DNA of 48,162 nt, taken from the NCBI GenBank assembly GCA_023475835.1, contig JAMCVM010000011.1, positions 1-48,162 of the forward strand, read 5' to 3'. Position 1 is the stretch's first letter, and each line of letters opens with the position of its first letter. Under the pieces are notes generated by a model. The model saw only the letters and a list, made by a program, of their open reading frames with translations, was not told where the DNA came from and made no database searches. Both the position numbers and the translations under genes were made by a program. Source of the stretch: Bacillota bacterium. GTDB lineage: Bacteria > Bacillota > Sulfobacillia > Sulfobacillales > Sulfobacillaceae. This document shows, in pieces, positions 8,499 to 16,500 of the stretch.

Positions 8499-9638
8499 AT
8501 GATTGGTGTTGCCATGGTCGGCACCGGAGGGATCTCCCCACGGCACCTTCAGGCCTATCTCACCTTTTCTGCACGCGCGGAAATTCGCGCTTTAGTGGAT
8601 ATTGTGCCTGAACGCGCACATGAAAAGGCGAAGACGTTAAATATTTCCGCTCCAGTGTATGATGCTTATCAGAGGATCCTCGACGATCCCAGCATTCAGC
8701 TAGTTTCGATCGCGACTCCGCCATCCACCCATGCGGAGATAGCGATGGCCGCATTGGCTGCGGGCAAGCACGTCTTGGTAGAAAAGCCCATGGCCTCGTC
8801 GTTGGCAGAATGCGATCAGATGATTCAGGGTGCAAAAGAAGCGGGCCGGGTCTTGTCAGTAGTCGCTCAAAACCGGTTTCGGACCCCGATGATGAAGCTA
8901 AAGCGGATATTGGACAGTGGCGTGATCGGGCGTGTGGTCCACGTAGCGGTGGAGTCCTATTGGTGGCGGGGACCCCAATACTATGATTTATGGTGGCGAG
9001 GAACGTGGGAGAGCGAAGGCGGTGGAGTGACCCTGAACCATGCGGTGCACCATATTGATGCTTTGCAATGGATGATGGGGTCGCCCGCTTCGCTCACTGC
9101 GGAGATGGGCAACGTCGGCCATGAAAATGCCGAGGTAGAGGATGTGTCCGTAGCCATTCTTCGGTTTCAGCAAGGAGCCATGGGTCAGTTGACAAGTTCG
9201 GTGGTCCATCATGGCCAAGAACAGAAACTGCTGTTCCAAGGAGAGCGGGCGGCGGTCGGCTTCCCGTGGCAAATTCAGGCGGAACGTTCTCAACCTAACG
9301 GTTTTCCGGTCGCGAACCGCGGTCTGGTTGAAGAAATCCAGGCCCTCTATGACAGCTATCCGGCCTTGACTTACGAGCACCATTTGGGTCAAATTGATGA
9401 TGTACTGACGGCGATTGAGCACCAGAGAGTTCCCTTGATCGATGGTCAGTCAGGTCGGCGCACACTAGAAATCATTACGGCTATCTACGAGTCAGCGACT
9501 TTAGGCAAACGGGTAATGCTGCCATTGGGCCCGGACTCCACGTTTTACCAAAAAGACGACTTATTGCGGCAGGTACCACGGTTTCATACCAAATCTCGCA
9601 GTGTCGATGCATTTTCGGTCAATGAGATTACGACCTAG
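8499..9638 (+). CDS. Gfo/Idh/MocA-family NAD(P)-dependent oxidoreductase
   Basis: A 379-residue cytosolic dehydrogenase. The Rossmann nucleotide-binding start is GVAMVGTGGISPRHL (residues 3-17); the family signature GKHVLVEKPMASSLAECDQM lies near residues 88-107, with the Glu-Lys-Pro of the active site. The middle contains the substrate domain with GGVTLNHAVHHIDALQWM, including the conserved His/Asp pair. Members oxidise or reduce sugars, inositols and related polyols. The exact substrate cannot be read from the sequence. It may be co-transcribed with the formimidoyltransferase upstream. Confidence 0.85.
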   Translation: MIGVAMVGTGGISPRHLQAYLTFSARAEIRALVDIVPERAHEKAKTLNISAPVYDAYQRILDDPSIQLVSIATPPSTHAEIAMAALAAGKHVLVEKPMASSLAECDQMIQGAKEAGRVLSVVAQNRFRTPMMKLKRILDSGVIGRVVHVAVESYWWRGPQYYDLWWRGTWESEGGGVTLNHAVHHIDALQWMMGSPASLTAEMGNVGHENAEVEDVSVAILRFQQGAMGQLTSSVVHHGQEQKLLFQGERAAVGFPWQIQAERSQPNGFPVANRGLVEEIQALYDSYPALTYEHHLGQIDDVLTAIEHQRVPLIDGQSGRRTLEIITAIYESATLGKRVMLPLGPDSTFYQKDDLLRQVPRFHTKSRSVDAFSVNEITT

Positions 9639-9670
9639 CCTTCAGGCCTACACGACCGTGGCAGCGGGCT

Positions 9671-9698
9671 CCAGGGCCCTGGTAGGCTCGAGTATAAT
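9671..9698 (+). promoter_or_regulatory. -10 box TATAAT with a 12-bp palindrome at the -35 position
   Basis: TATAAT at 9693-9698 lies 29 bases before the methyltransferase start. The expected -35 region is occupied by the perfect palindrome CCAGGGCCCTGG (9671-9682) in place of a consensus hexamer, which suggests an activator or repressor site. Confidence 0.4.
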
Positions 9699-9727
9699 GA
9701 GCATAAGAGCATCGGGAGGCGGCCAGC

Positions 9728-10318
9728 ATGGAGGAAAACTGGGATCACAAGTCTGACTGGGAACGGCTGAAACGATTGGACAACCCCGATCGCGAAGCAT
9801 TACTGCCGCATGCTCCGGTGTTGGACGCGCTAAATTTAGAGGCTGGCATGCAAGTGGCCGACATTGGTGCTGGCCTGGGTTATTTTACCTTTTCATTGGC
9901 GATTGCGGTTCGTCGTGAGGGCAGGGTGCTGGCAGTTGATCCGAACCCGCTCGCGCGTGAGGAATTGAAACGGCGAGTGGAGGAGGCAAGGATTCATAAC
10001 ATCTTCGTGCAAGAGGGATCGGCGGGTGGTGTGGCCGCAGCCGACCACACTTTGGATCGCGCACTGTGGCATGCTCTGTTGCACGACGTGGCGCATATTG
10101 CCAAAGCGGGTCGTGAGATGCATCGTGTCCTAAAGCAGCACGGATTGTGGGTCATTGTAGACTGGCGCTTAGAATCCAGCGAATGGAGCCGATTTACCGC
10201 CCAGGGATGGGACCGGGCCACGGTGGAACGCTTGGTGGTCGACTCTGGACAGTTCCGCGTGAAAGACGTGTTCGAGCCTGGACCCGCGGCGTGGGGCATT
10301 GTTTTCGAAAGACAATAA
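9728..10318 (+). CDS. Class I SAM-dependent methyltransferase
   Basis: A 196-residue protein of the UbiE/Methyltransf_11-like fold. Motif I is VADIGAGLGYFTFSLA (residues 38-53), motif II ends with VLAVDPNP (acidic residue binding the SAM ribose), and a post-motif region has LWHALLHDVAHI and GLWVIVDWR. It has no membrane segment. The ATG follows GGGAGGC. The acceptor is unknown; arsenite methyltransferase cysteines are absent. It sits 49 bases ahead of the NAD(P)HX repair gene and may be on the same transcript. Confidence 0.75.
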   Translation: MEENWDHKSDWERLKRLDNPDREALLPHAPVLDALNLEAGMQVADIGAGLGYFTFSLAIAVRREGRVLAVDPNPLAREELKRRVEEARIHNIFVQEGSAGGVAAADHTLDRALWHALLHDVAHIAKAGREMHRVLKQHGLWVIVDWRLESSEWSRFTAQGWDRATVERLVVDSGQFRVKDVFEPGPAAWGIVFERQ

Positions 10319-10367
10319 AGCGGCAAACTGACGAAGCAACCTGGCGAAGGAAGATGTCGACGAATCT

Positions 10368-11870
10368 ATGATAAAAGTCATGACGGCAGAACAATCGCAG
10401 GCTTTAGATGCAAAAGCTGAAGCGGCTGGGGTCAAATCGCCTTGGCTCATGGAAGTGGCCGGAGCGAAGGCAGCGCAATATATCGGAGAACGACTAGACG
10501 GCGACCGGGTGCTGGTGGTGGTAGGCCCGGGTAAAAATGGCGGAGACGGGTTGGTTGTTGCCCGTCACCTGGCTCGGTATTGGCCGGTGGACGTGGTGCT
10601 GGTCCGGGGCACGCCAAAATTTGAGGAAGCCGCTGGGTTGGTGGAAAGTGCTGCCCGATATGGAGCCGAGATTTATTCTGCCGAGTCGCTCATAGAGCGA
10701 TTAGGGCGGGCCACCGTGATCGTAGACGCCATCTTGGGCACAGGAATTCGCGCACCCTTGAAGCCTTGGGCCAAGACTTGCATCGAACAAATTAATGGCG
10801 CGAGTTTGCCTTGCTACGCTCTGGATGTTCCATCTGGGGTCGACGCCAATAACGGGCAAGTCGATGAGACCGCCATTCGAGCAGAGGCGACGATCACGTT
10901 TGGTGCCAGCAAGTGGGGCCATTGGTGCTATCCCGGAACCGGCATGAGGGGAAATCTGGCGGTCGCCGATATTGGACTGCCAAACGCGGCGGGCGGCGGC
11001 CGGCTGATTGACGCCGATGAGCTGCGACGCTGGATCAAACCGCTTCGCGCCGACGGGCACAAGTACCAGCGGGGACGTCTGGCCGTCATCGGAGGTTCGC
11101 CGGATATGCCCGGGGCTCCCCAAATGGTGGCCGAAGCAGGGCTGAGAATGGGCATAGGCCTGGTGCAATTGATGGTTCCGCGATCGCTCATCGCCCGGTT
11201 GTCGGTCTCCAGTGCGATGCTGGTCCATGGCAGCGACGAAGACAGCGCCGGAAGACTTCGGTTGACGGAAGCCCAATGGGTGTTGTTGAAAAAGTCTGAT
11301 GCCGTGGTCGTGGGTCCAGGATTGGGGCCGATGCCTGGGGTCGAATGGATTGAGGAGTTGGTCGATATGGGAAAACCCACGGTGATTGATGCCGATGGGC
11401 TCAGGGTTCTCAACTCCTCACCACTCAAGCCGCCCCTGCCTTCTTTGGTATTGACTCCGCACGAGGGGGAGGCGGCGAGGCTGCTTGGAATTAGCGTGGA
11501 CGAGGTGCGCGCCGATCGCCTGGCAGCCTTTATGGCCCTCGAAAAAAAATATGGGGCGGCTGTCGTGTTAAAGGGGCCGCATACGATTTCCGGAACCTCC
11601 GATCATCTCTATGTCAATGTCAGTGGAATTCCTGAGTTGGCCACCGCCGGCAGCGGGGATGTGCTGAGCGGCGTCATCGGGGGCTTGCTGGCGGCTGGCT
11701 ATCCTAATTGGCAGGCGGCAACGATGGGCGTATATATTCACGGGATGGCGGCACGCCAAGCCGCCATGGGCCATGGCCAAAGCTTGATTGCTCCCGATTT
11801 GATCGAGGCACTGAGCGGCGATTGGACCCGCTTGGTCAAGGCTACGGGTGAAGAGGTGACATGGGTGTAA
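10368..11870 (+). CDS. nnr: Bifunctional NAD(P)H-hydrate repair enzyme
   Basis: A 500-residue fusion of the YjeF_N epimerase (about residues 1-215) and the ribokinase-like NAD(P)HX dehydratase (about 225-500). The epimerase half has GPGKNGGDGLVVARHL, DAILGTGIRAPL and ALDVPSGVDANNGQV. The dehydratase half has IGGSPDMPGAP, VVVGPGLG, VIDADGL, LTPHEGEAARLL and the phosphate-binding AGSGDVLSGVIGG. It repairs hydrated NADH/NADPH formed by heat or acid. The last 10 bases overlap the alanine racemase start, implying coupled translation; Nnr next to alr is a familiar arrangement in Firmicutes. Confidence 0.95.
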   Translation: MIKVMTAEQSQALDAKAEAAGVKSPWLMEVAGAKAAQYIGERLDGDRVLVVVGPGKNGGDGLVVARHLARYWPVDVVLVRGTPKFEEAAGLVESAARYGAEIYSAESLIERLGRATVIVDAILGTGIRAPLKPWAKTCIEQINGASLPCYALDVPSGVDANNGQVDETAIRAEATITFGASKWGHWCYPGTGMRGNLAVADIGLPNAAGGGRLIDADELRRWIKPLRADGHKYQRGRLAVIGGSPDMPGAPQMVAEAGLRMGIGLVQLMVPRSLIARLSVSSAMLVHGSDEDSAGRLRLTEAQWVLLKKSDAVVVGPGLGPMPGVEWIEELVDMGKPTVIDADGLRVLNSSPLKPPLPSLVLTPHEGEAARLLGISVDEVRADRLAAFMALEKKYGAAVVLKGPHTISGTSDHLYVNVSGIPELATAGSGDVLSGVIGGLLAAGYPNWQAATMGVYIHGMAARQAAMGHGQSLIAPDLIEALSGDWTRLVKATGEEVTWV

Positions 11871-13006
11871 TGAGACCCGACGGGGAAAGTGAGCACCACG
11901 GTCGACCGACCGGCGCTTTCGTCGATGTGGCCAAGATCGCAGCGAATGCGGCTTACTTTAAGCGCCTTTTAAGCCCGTCTCAGCAGTTGATGGCGGTCGT
12001 CAAAGCCGACGGATATGGTCACGGCGGAATTGAAACGGCGAAGGCTGCAATGCGCGGGGGCGCGACTTGGCTCGGTGTAGCCTTGGCTGAAGAGGGCATC
12101 GAGTTGAGGAAAGCCGGAATCGGCGTCCCCATTTTGGTGCTTGGGCCATCCCACCCCTCGCAGATTGCCTTGGCGGTGGCGCATGAGATTGATGTGACGA
12201 TTTTTGATTGGAGTCAAATCGCTTGGGCTAAGGCTGCGGTTTTGACGCATCAGAAGCCGTGTCGCGTCCATCTGAAATTGGATACGGGTATGGGACGCAT
12301 CGGACTTCCGGCGGAACACCTGAATGAGGCGTGGGTTGAGACCCTAAAGGGGCCCGACTTTAATTGGGTGGGCTTGTCGACCCATTTTGCCTCCAGTGAT
12401 GGAAACGACCCCGAGCCCACCAAAAAGCAACTTCTCCGCTTCCTGGATGCCATCGAATGGCTTCGGGGTCAAGATGCTGTGCCGGTCCAAATCCATGCGG
12501 CGAATTCGGCGGCAACCTTAAGATTCCCCGGGACGCACTTTACTATGGTGCGCGTGGGGTTGGCGCTTTATGGATTGAAACCGTACCCCGCTGCCACCGG
12601 AATCCAAGCGGTGATGAGTTGGCATTCTGAGGTGGTCTATGTAAAATCGGTACCCGCGGGGTTTCGGGTAGGATATGGCGCGACTTATGTGACCTCAGAG
12701 CCTACGAAACTGGTAAGCGTACCCGTCGGCTATGCCGATGGCTACCGACGAGCTTGGTCGAATCGGAGTGATGTGTTGATCCGGGGCCGCCGCCATCGAG
12801 TGGTCGGAAACATTTCCATGGACCAAATCACTGTGGCAGTTCGTGATCAAGATCCGGTGGCCGTGGGCGACCAGGTGACTTTATTGGGATGCGACGGCGA
12901 TGAAGAAATCTCTGCGGAAGAACTCGCTGCTTTGATGGACTCCATCGCCTATGAGGTGGTCACAGGCATCAGCAAACGCGTCCCTCGTTCTTACCTTAGC
13001 GATTGA
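11861..13006 (+). CDS. alr: Alanine racemase
   Basis: A 381-residue PLP enzyme interconverting L- and D-alanine for peptidoglycan. The PLP lysine is Lys48 in AVVKADGYGHGG, and the second catalytic residue is the tyrosine of VGYGATY in the C-terminal beta domain. HAANSAATL and the substrate-site MDQITV are also present. The N-terminus is about 15 residues longer than most homologues. The ATG at 11861 has GAGGTGAC upstream inside nnr; another ATG at 11870 is possible. The stop codon lies inside the -35 box of the next gene's promoter. Confidence 0.95.
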   Translation: MGVMRPDGESEHHGRPTGAFVDVAKIAANAAYFKRLLSPSQQLMAVVKADGYGHGGIETAKAAMRGGATWLGVALAEEGIELRKAGIGVPILVLGPSHPSQIALAVAHEIDVTIFDWSQIAWAKAAVLTHQKPCRVHLKLDTGMGRIGLPAEHLNEAWVETLKGPDFNWVGLSTHFASSDGNDPEPTKKQLLRFLDAIEWLRGQDAVPVQIHAANSAATLRFPGTHFTMVRVGLALYGLKPYPAATGIQAVMSWHSEVVYVKSVPAGFRVGYGATYVTSEPTKLVSVPVGYADGYRRAWSNRSDVLIRGRRHRVVGNISMDQITVAVRDQDPVAVGDQVTLLGCDGDEEISAEELAALMDSIAYEVVTGISKRVPRSYLSD

Positions 13007-13032
13007 CACGAAATTTTTGCGAAGCCTATAAT
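13003..13032 (+). promoter_or_regulatory. Promoter of the toxin-antitoxin pair
   Basis: A perfect TTGACA (13003-13008) and a perfect TATAAT (13027-13032) are spaced by 18 bases. The alanine racemase stop codon TGA lies within the -35 hexamer. The antitoxin starts about 30 bases downstream. Confidence 0.8.
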
Positions 13033-13061
13033 GTGGTCGAGACAAGAAAGAGGTGGCCGGA

Positions 13062-13310
13062 TTGGACGTAAATCGTCGCGTGGTAGTTCGTCTTCCTCAC
13101 CAATTGGTGGATGCCCTCGATGTGGTAGCCGGTCAACGAGGCCGACATCGGAGCGACGTAATTCGCGAGAGCGTCGAGTTTTTCCTCGCTGAACAAGAAC
13201 GACAAACCCTGAGACAGCAGCTGATTGAGGGATATCAAGAACTGGGACACCTAGACGTTCGCACGGATTCGGAAGAGCTCTGGGACGTATGCGGATCCCG
13301 GCAGGAATAG
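13062..13310 (+). CDS. MazE/EndoAI-type ribbon-helix-helix antitoxin
   Basis: An 82-residue protein, with an N-terminal ribbon-helix-helix (VVVRLPHQLVDALDVVAGQRGRHRSDVI, read in two halves) like CopG/EndoAI, followed by an acidic/charged helix (FFLAEQERQTLRQQLIEGY) that in the family plugs the toxin's active site. I take the TTG at 13062 as start because AAAGAGGTGG sits six bases before it; the GTG at 13053 would overlap that site. It is six bases ahead of the toxin gene. It should neutralise the toxin and repress the shared promoter. Confidence 0.88.
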   Translation: MDVNRRVVVRLPHQLVDALDVVAGQRGRHRSDVIRESVEFFLAEQERQTLRQQLIEGYQELGHLDVRTDSEELWDVCGSRQE

Positions 13311-13316
13311 GGGACC

Positions 13317-13685
13317 ATGACAGAATCGGTCGAGGTGCAGGTCAAGCGTGGAGACATTTTTTTTGCCGACTTGTCGCCCGTGGTGGGATCCGAACAAGGA
13401 GGGGTGCGGCCGGTCTTAATCTTGCAGAATGATATTGGGAACAAATATAGCCCGACGACCATAGTGTGTGCGATTACCTCCCAGCGCTTCAAGAGTCGAT
13501 TGCCTATTCACGTGGAACTAACCGCCGCAGAGTCTTCGCTAAACCGGGATTCTGTGATTTTGTTGGAACAGATTCGAACGCTCGACAAACGGCGGCTCAG
13601 GGAACGCATGGCTCATCTATCACCGAACGTGATGGCGAGAATTGACCAAGCCATCCGGATTAGCTTAGGCTTGACGGCGTTATAA
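13317..13685 (+). CDS. ndoA: MazF/PemK-type endoribonuclease toxin (EndoA-like)
   Basis: A 122-residue cytosolic mRNA interferase very like Bacillus EndoA over its whole length: [20 protein letters not shown], then [11 protein letters not shown] and the AITSQ strand. The catalytic arginine (Arg31 in GGVRPVL) and threonine (Thr54 in AITSQ) are present, so the toxin looks intact. An N-terminal extension of eight residues precedes the usual start. The ATG follows GGAATAGGGGACC. The position just after alr and the antitoxin gene matches Bacillus genomes. In that genus it cleaves UACAU; specificity here is unknown. Confidence 0.95.
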   Translation: MTESVEVQVKRGDIFFADLSPVVGSEQGGVRPVLILQNDIGNKYSPTTIVCAITSQRFKSRLPIHVELTAAESSLNRDSVILLEQIRTLDKRRLRERMAHLSPNVMARIDQAIRISLGLTAL

Positions 13686-13724
13686 TCGCGATAGGTCAGG
13701 ATCTTCCGGAGGGGTGGGCGTAGA

Positions 13725-14456
13725 TTGCGGCCAGTGATCGGGTTGACCGTGTCGCGCACGGGGGATGACGGCAAACTTCGAGATGGAGTGAGTGTAGCTT
13801 ACATTGACGCGGTAGTGGCAGCGGGCGGTTTGCCAGTGCTATTGCCGAATACTGGGCAGACCGAGGTCTTAAATCGGTTGGATGGGTTGATTCTGACCGG
13901 CGGTGGCGATTTTGACCCTAAGTGGTATGCTCAGCCCAATGTGGGTACGCCGCCGGGGGCGATCTCGGCGGTGCGCGATCTGGCCGAAATTCAAATCATA
14001 AGGACAGCCATGCATCTCAAACTGCCGATGGTAGGAATTTGTCGAGGCATTCAGGGCTTGGCGGTGGCTTTAGGGGGCACATTGATTCAAGATATTGCGC
14101 GCCAACGTCCGCACTCTGAGGTGTGCCACTATCAAACCGAAGGCCGAGCAGTTGTCACGCATTCGATTACGGTAGACTCACCTAGTCAACTGTTCGGAAT
14201 CTTGGCTGCGCGCAATCTTTCGGTCAATTCGTTTCACCATCAAGCGGTGGAGATGGTGCCGCCCGGATGGCGGGCGGTGGCTTGGAGCGATGATGGGGTC
14301 ATTGAAGCCATGGAATGGAGCGGAACTCATTTTGCCATCGGGGTACAGTGGCATCCCGAGGACCTGGCGGCGGACGGCGACCCCGGTGGGGCTCGGATCT
14401 TTGCAGAATTGATTGCTCAAGGGGCGAAGTTCAGAGGGAGCGCAGAGGAGAGATAA
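13725..14456 (+). CDS. Gamma-glutamyl-gamma-aminobutyrate hydrolase-like (peptidase C26)
   Basis: A 243-residue class I glutamine-amidotransferase-like hydrolase. LTGGGDFDPKWY, the nucleophile elbow MVGICRGIQGLAVALGG (Cys in GICRG) and GVQWHPED (catalytic His and downstream acid) are all present. Family members such as PuuD hydrolyse gamma-glutamyl-GABA; others cut gamma-glutamyl polyamines or poly-gamma-glutamate. The start is TTG at 13725, after GGAGGGG. The next gene begins 3 bases after its stop, so the pair is an operon with an asparaginase-like enzyme, suggesting amide or gamma-glutamyl amide nitrogen use. Confidence 0.85.
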   Translation: MRPVIGLTVSRTGDDGKLRDGVSVAYIDAVVAAGGLPVLLPNTGQTEVLNRLDGLILTGGGDFDPKWYAQPNVGTPPGAISAVRDLAEIQIIRTAMHLKLPMVGICRGIQGLAVALGGTLIQDIARQRPHSEVCHYQTEGRAVVTHSITVDSPSQLFGILAARNLSVNSFHHQAVEMVPPGWRAVAWSDDGVIEAMEWSGTHFAIGVQWHPEDLAADGDPGGARIFAELIAQGAKFRGSAEER

Positions 14457-14459
14457 TGG

Positions 14460-15497
14460 ATGGCAGAAAGAGCGGTTGAGATTTTTCGCGGTGAATGGGT
14501 CGAGAGTGTGGCGTATGCCGACGTGGCGGTAGTAGATAGTCTCGGTCGCCTGATTGCCTGGGCGGGCGACCCTGAACAAAGCACATTCTGGCGCTCCAGT
14601 GCTAAGCCGTTTCAAACCATGCCGGTCATCATGGCCGGGGCTGTGGCGAAATTTGGCTTATCGGCGGAGGATGTGGCCATCTTGACTTCTTCGCACGGCG
14701 GCGAGGTGCGCCACGTTGAGCGCGTCGAAGCCCTGTTGGCAAAAATCGGGGCTTCGCCTGAGGAACTGGCTTGCGGTATTCACTGGCCATCCACTCTTTC
14801 GTCGCGGGAGGCCCTGGTGGAAGCGGGGAAACAGCCGACGGTGCTCCATAATAATTGCTCTGGAAAGCACACGGGCATGGTGATGCTTTCGCGGCTACTT
14901 GGCGTGGTCAGCGCGGGCTATTTGGCATCTGAGCATCCGGTTCAGGTGCAGATTTTGGAAAATGTCCGTCGCATGACCGGACTGTCGGCGCAAGACCCGA
15001 TTCCCACCGCTACCGACGGGTGCGGCGTGCCGACCTTTTATCTGCCTTTGACTCGAATGGCGTTCGCCTATGCCCAACTGGTCGATCCGAGAGGATTGGA
15101 AGCAGACCAGGCGCTTGCCGCTCAGATGGTGGCAGAAGCGATTCGCACCTACCCCGAGTTAGTCTCTGGCCAAGGACGTTTAGAGGTGGAATTGGCGCAA
15201 GCCACCGGCGGGCGGCTGGTCACTAAAGGAGGAGCTGAGGCCCTATTTACCATCGGAGTGCCCGAACGCGGCTGGGGAATCGCCGTGAAGATGGCGGACG
15301 GCAATCCCCGAACGCTAGCGAGCACTGTCATCGCTAGTCTCATCCAATTAGACCTTTTGGACGACGAGACTATCCACGCGCTTCACGAGGTGATTTTTCC
15401 CACATTGAAAAATCACGCCGGCACCGAGGTCGGCGGTATGCGAGCAGTGTTGCCACTCCACCGCGCCCGCATCTCAGTTCGGCCCCGGATCCGCTAG
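14460..15497 (+). CDS. Asparaginase II-family protein
   Basis: A 345-residue protein of the thermolabile/Rhizobium-type asparaginase family (Asparaginase_II, unrelated to the E. coli enzymes). Recognisable blocks are FWRSSAKPFQTMPVI with the catalytic-region Ser-Ser-Ala-Lys, LTSSHGGEVRHVE, NNCSGKHTGMV with the zinc-site Cys/His, and DGCGVPTFYLPL. It likely hydrolyses asparagine or a related amide. The ATG follows GAGGAGAG. It is the second gene of a two-gene unit. Its stop codon lies inside a perfect inverted repeat shared with the converging gene. Confidence 0.85.
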   Translation: MAERAVEIFRGEWVESVAYADVAVVDSLGRLIAWAGDPEQSTFWRSSAKPFQTMPVIMAGAVAKFGLSAEDVAILTSSHGGEVRHVERVEALLAKIGASPEELACGIHWPSTLSSREALVEAGKQPTVLHNNCSGKHTGMVMLSRLLGVVSAGYLASEHPVQVQILENVRRMTGLSAQDPIPTATDGCGVPTFYLPLTRMAFAYAQLVDPRGLEADQALAAQMVAEAIRTYPELVSGQGRLEVELAQATGGRLVTKGGAEALFTIGVPERGWGIAVKMADGNPRTLASTVIASLIQLDLLDDETIHALHEVIFPTLKNHAGTEVGGMRAVLPLHRARISVRPRIR

Positions 15498-15519
15498 ACT
15501 GCCTAGCTGGCGGATCCGG
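15485..15519. terminator. Convergent hairpin overlapping two stop codons
   Basis: Perfect 10-bp arms CCGGATCCGC (15485-15494) and GCGGATCCGG (15510-15519) enclose 15 bases. Both the asparaginase-family stop (15495-15497) and the opposing gene's stop (15503-15505) fall in the loop. No T-tract follows on either side. A bidirectional terminator is the simplest reading. Confidence 0.6.
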
Positions 15520-15685
15520 CTAGACGGACTGGAATCAACTCTCCATCGCGAGACGGTCGATAGATGTCGCCTTGGGAATTGAACTGAATCGCGCATTGAT
15601 CGCAAAACCAGTATCCCCGTTCGCTGATTTGACCGACAGAAGTCTTCCGGCCGCATAGTGGACAAGCAAATTGTCGCTTCATCAT
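15503..15685 (-). CDS. Small zinc-ribbon protein
   Basis: A 60-residue protein with two cysteine knuckles, CPLC (8-11) and CDQC (28-31), 16 residues apart, expected to bind one zinc. The C-terminal half (FNSQGDIYRPSRDGELIPV) is not recognised. The start has an excellent AAAAGGAGG site. The function is unknown; such proteins often bind RNA or DNA or serve as small partners. It converges on the asparaginase-family gene. A possible promoter is at 15779-15808. Confidence 0.7.
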   Translation of the reverse strand: MMKRQFACPLCGRKTSVGQISERGYWFCDQCAIQFNSQGDIYRPSRDGELIPVRLAGSAS

Positions 15686-15778
15686 GATAGCCTCCTTTTG
15701 AAGACGCCATGCGTTGCGCCTTCGCTTCTCTTACAATAGTTCGTAATTGTTACCAGGTTATTGCGGGCCGATATGAAA

Positions 15779-15808
15779 TTTATAAGGAAAATTTTTTCGA
15801 CACATCAA
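15779..15808 (-). promoter_or_regulatory. Promoter candidate for the small zinc-ribbon gene
   Basis: On the minus strand TTGATG (15803-15808) and TATAAA (15779-15784) are spaced by 18 bases in an AT-rich stretch, about 93 bases before the start codon. Confidence 0.4.
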
Positions 15809-15965
15809 GACGCTCTTGAGTTTTGCCTTGAGGACGCGCATCCAATCGCACCTATCCGTGCGCCAAACCGTCGCTAGTTCGGTTGAAAACGTGCTGCTGG
15901 CGACTCGGGTTGTTTCTTTTGGTTGTCGACATGGACTCTAGGCCGTTTGCAGGCGCTCTAAACAG

Positions 15966-15989
15966 GGTTCCTAACGTTTGGTTCCTAAC
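15966..15989. repeat. Pair of 10-bp direct repeats GGTTCCTAAC
   Basis: Two identical copies start 14 bases apart (15966 and 15980). They could be half-sites for a regulator, but they are far from either neighbouring gene. Confidence 0.45.
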
Positions 15990-16077
15990 ATTTAAGAGTG
16001 TGGGAAGTGGCTGACAGATAATCGGGCTCAGGACGCCGGATCTGGCTCACTAACACCTTAGCTCATTCTCAGCAAAA

Positions 16078-16100
16078 GACGCCCGGATAGCCCGGGCGTC
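16078..16100 (-). terminator. Terminator of the small basic protein gene
   Basis: A 9-bp perfect stem (GACGCCCGG 16078-16086 and CCGGGCGTC 16092-16100) with a 5-base loop is followed by TTTT on the minus strand, 15 bases after the stop of the gene at 16115. Confidence 0.75.
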
Positions 16101-16114
16101 GGGTTAGGGTGTAG

Positions 16115-16429
16115 TTAGGACAACGAGGGGGCGAAGAGCCGTTCTTCTTTGACAGCGGCAACCAATGGCCAAGAAGGCTCGTTTACGCGCAACCAACCTT
16201 GGGTAGTTTCTCGAAAATAAGGACTGTCTAGCCCCTGCTTGAGGCGTTCACTACGGTAGCGATCAAAGCGGCGACGATTCCACCCGGTGGTCACTTCCCA
16301 ACGCGGATGGTGTTCAATAAACTCGGTCAACGAGCGATAGCTGCCGTTCGTGGCCAATTGATAAAACACCACGGGAGCGGTTCGTTCGGTTCCGGTAAAG
16401 ACCACAATCAACCTAGGAATTCTTCGCAT
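16115..16429 (-). CDS. Small basic protein of unknown function
   Basis: A 104-residue protein with no family I recognise. It begins with a hydrophobic strand (IPRLIVVFTGTE), has YRSLTEFIEHHPRWEVTTGWNRRRFDRYRSERLKQG, read here in pieces, and ends GWLRVNEPSWPLVAAVKEERLF. It is rich in Arg and Trp and has no signal or membrane span. I choose the ATG at 16429 because AAAGGAG lies nine bases upstream and a consensus promoter sits at 16472-16500; the longer frame to 16606 would start upstream of that promoter. A stand-alone gene with its own promoter, possible operator and terminator. Confidence 0.65.
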   Translation of the reverse strand: MRRIPRLIVVFTGTERTAPVVFYQLATNGSYRSLTEFIEHHPRWEVTTGWNRRRFDRYRSERLKQGLDSPYFRETTQGWLRVNEPSWPLVAAVKEERLFAPSLS

Positions 16430-16448
16430 CGGAATCATCTCCTTTTCT

Positions 16449-16474
16449 ATTGTGAATGCGCGCACAATCACAAT
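16449..16474 (-). promoter_or_regulatory. Candidate operator at the transcription start
   Basis: ATTGTG at 16449-16454 pairs with CACAAT at 16463-16468, and CACAAT recurs at 16469-16474. The repeats cover the expected transcription start and touch the -10 box of the promoter at 16472-16500, the position of a repressor site. Confidence 0.45.
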
Positions 16475-16500
16475 GTATGGCATCCCAAGAGCAATGTCAA
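16472..16500 (-). promoter_or_regulatory. Promoter of the small basic protein gene
   Basis: On the minus strand TTGACA (16495-16500) and TACATT (16472-16477) are spaced by exactly 17 bases, giving a leader of roughly 35 bases. Confidence 0.7.

Larger units (their letters stand above)
15686..16077. other. Intergenic stretch with promoter and direct repeats
   Basis: No gene is visible. It holds a probable minus-strand promoter near its left end and two identical 10-bp direct repeats at 15966-15975 and 15980-15989. The first 130 bases are AT-rich, as expected for an upstream region. Confidence 0.5.
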
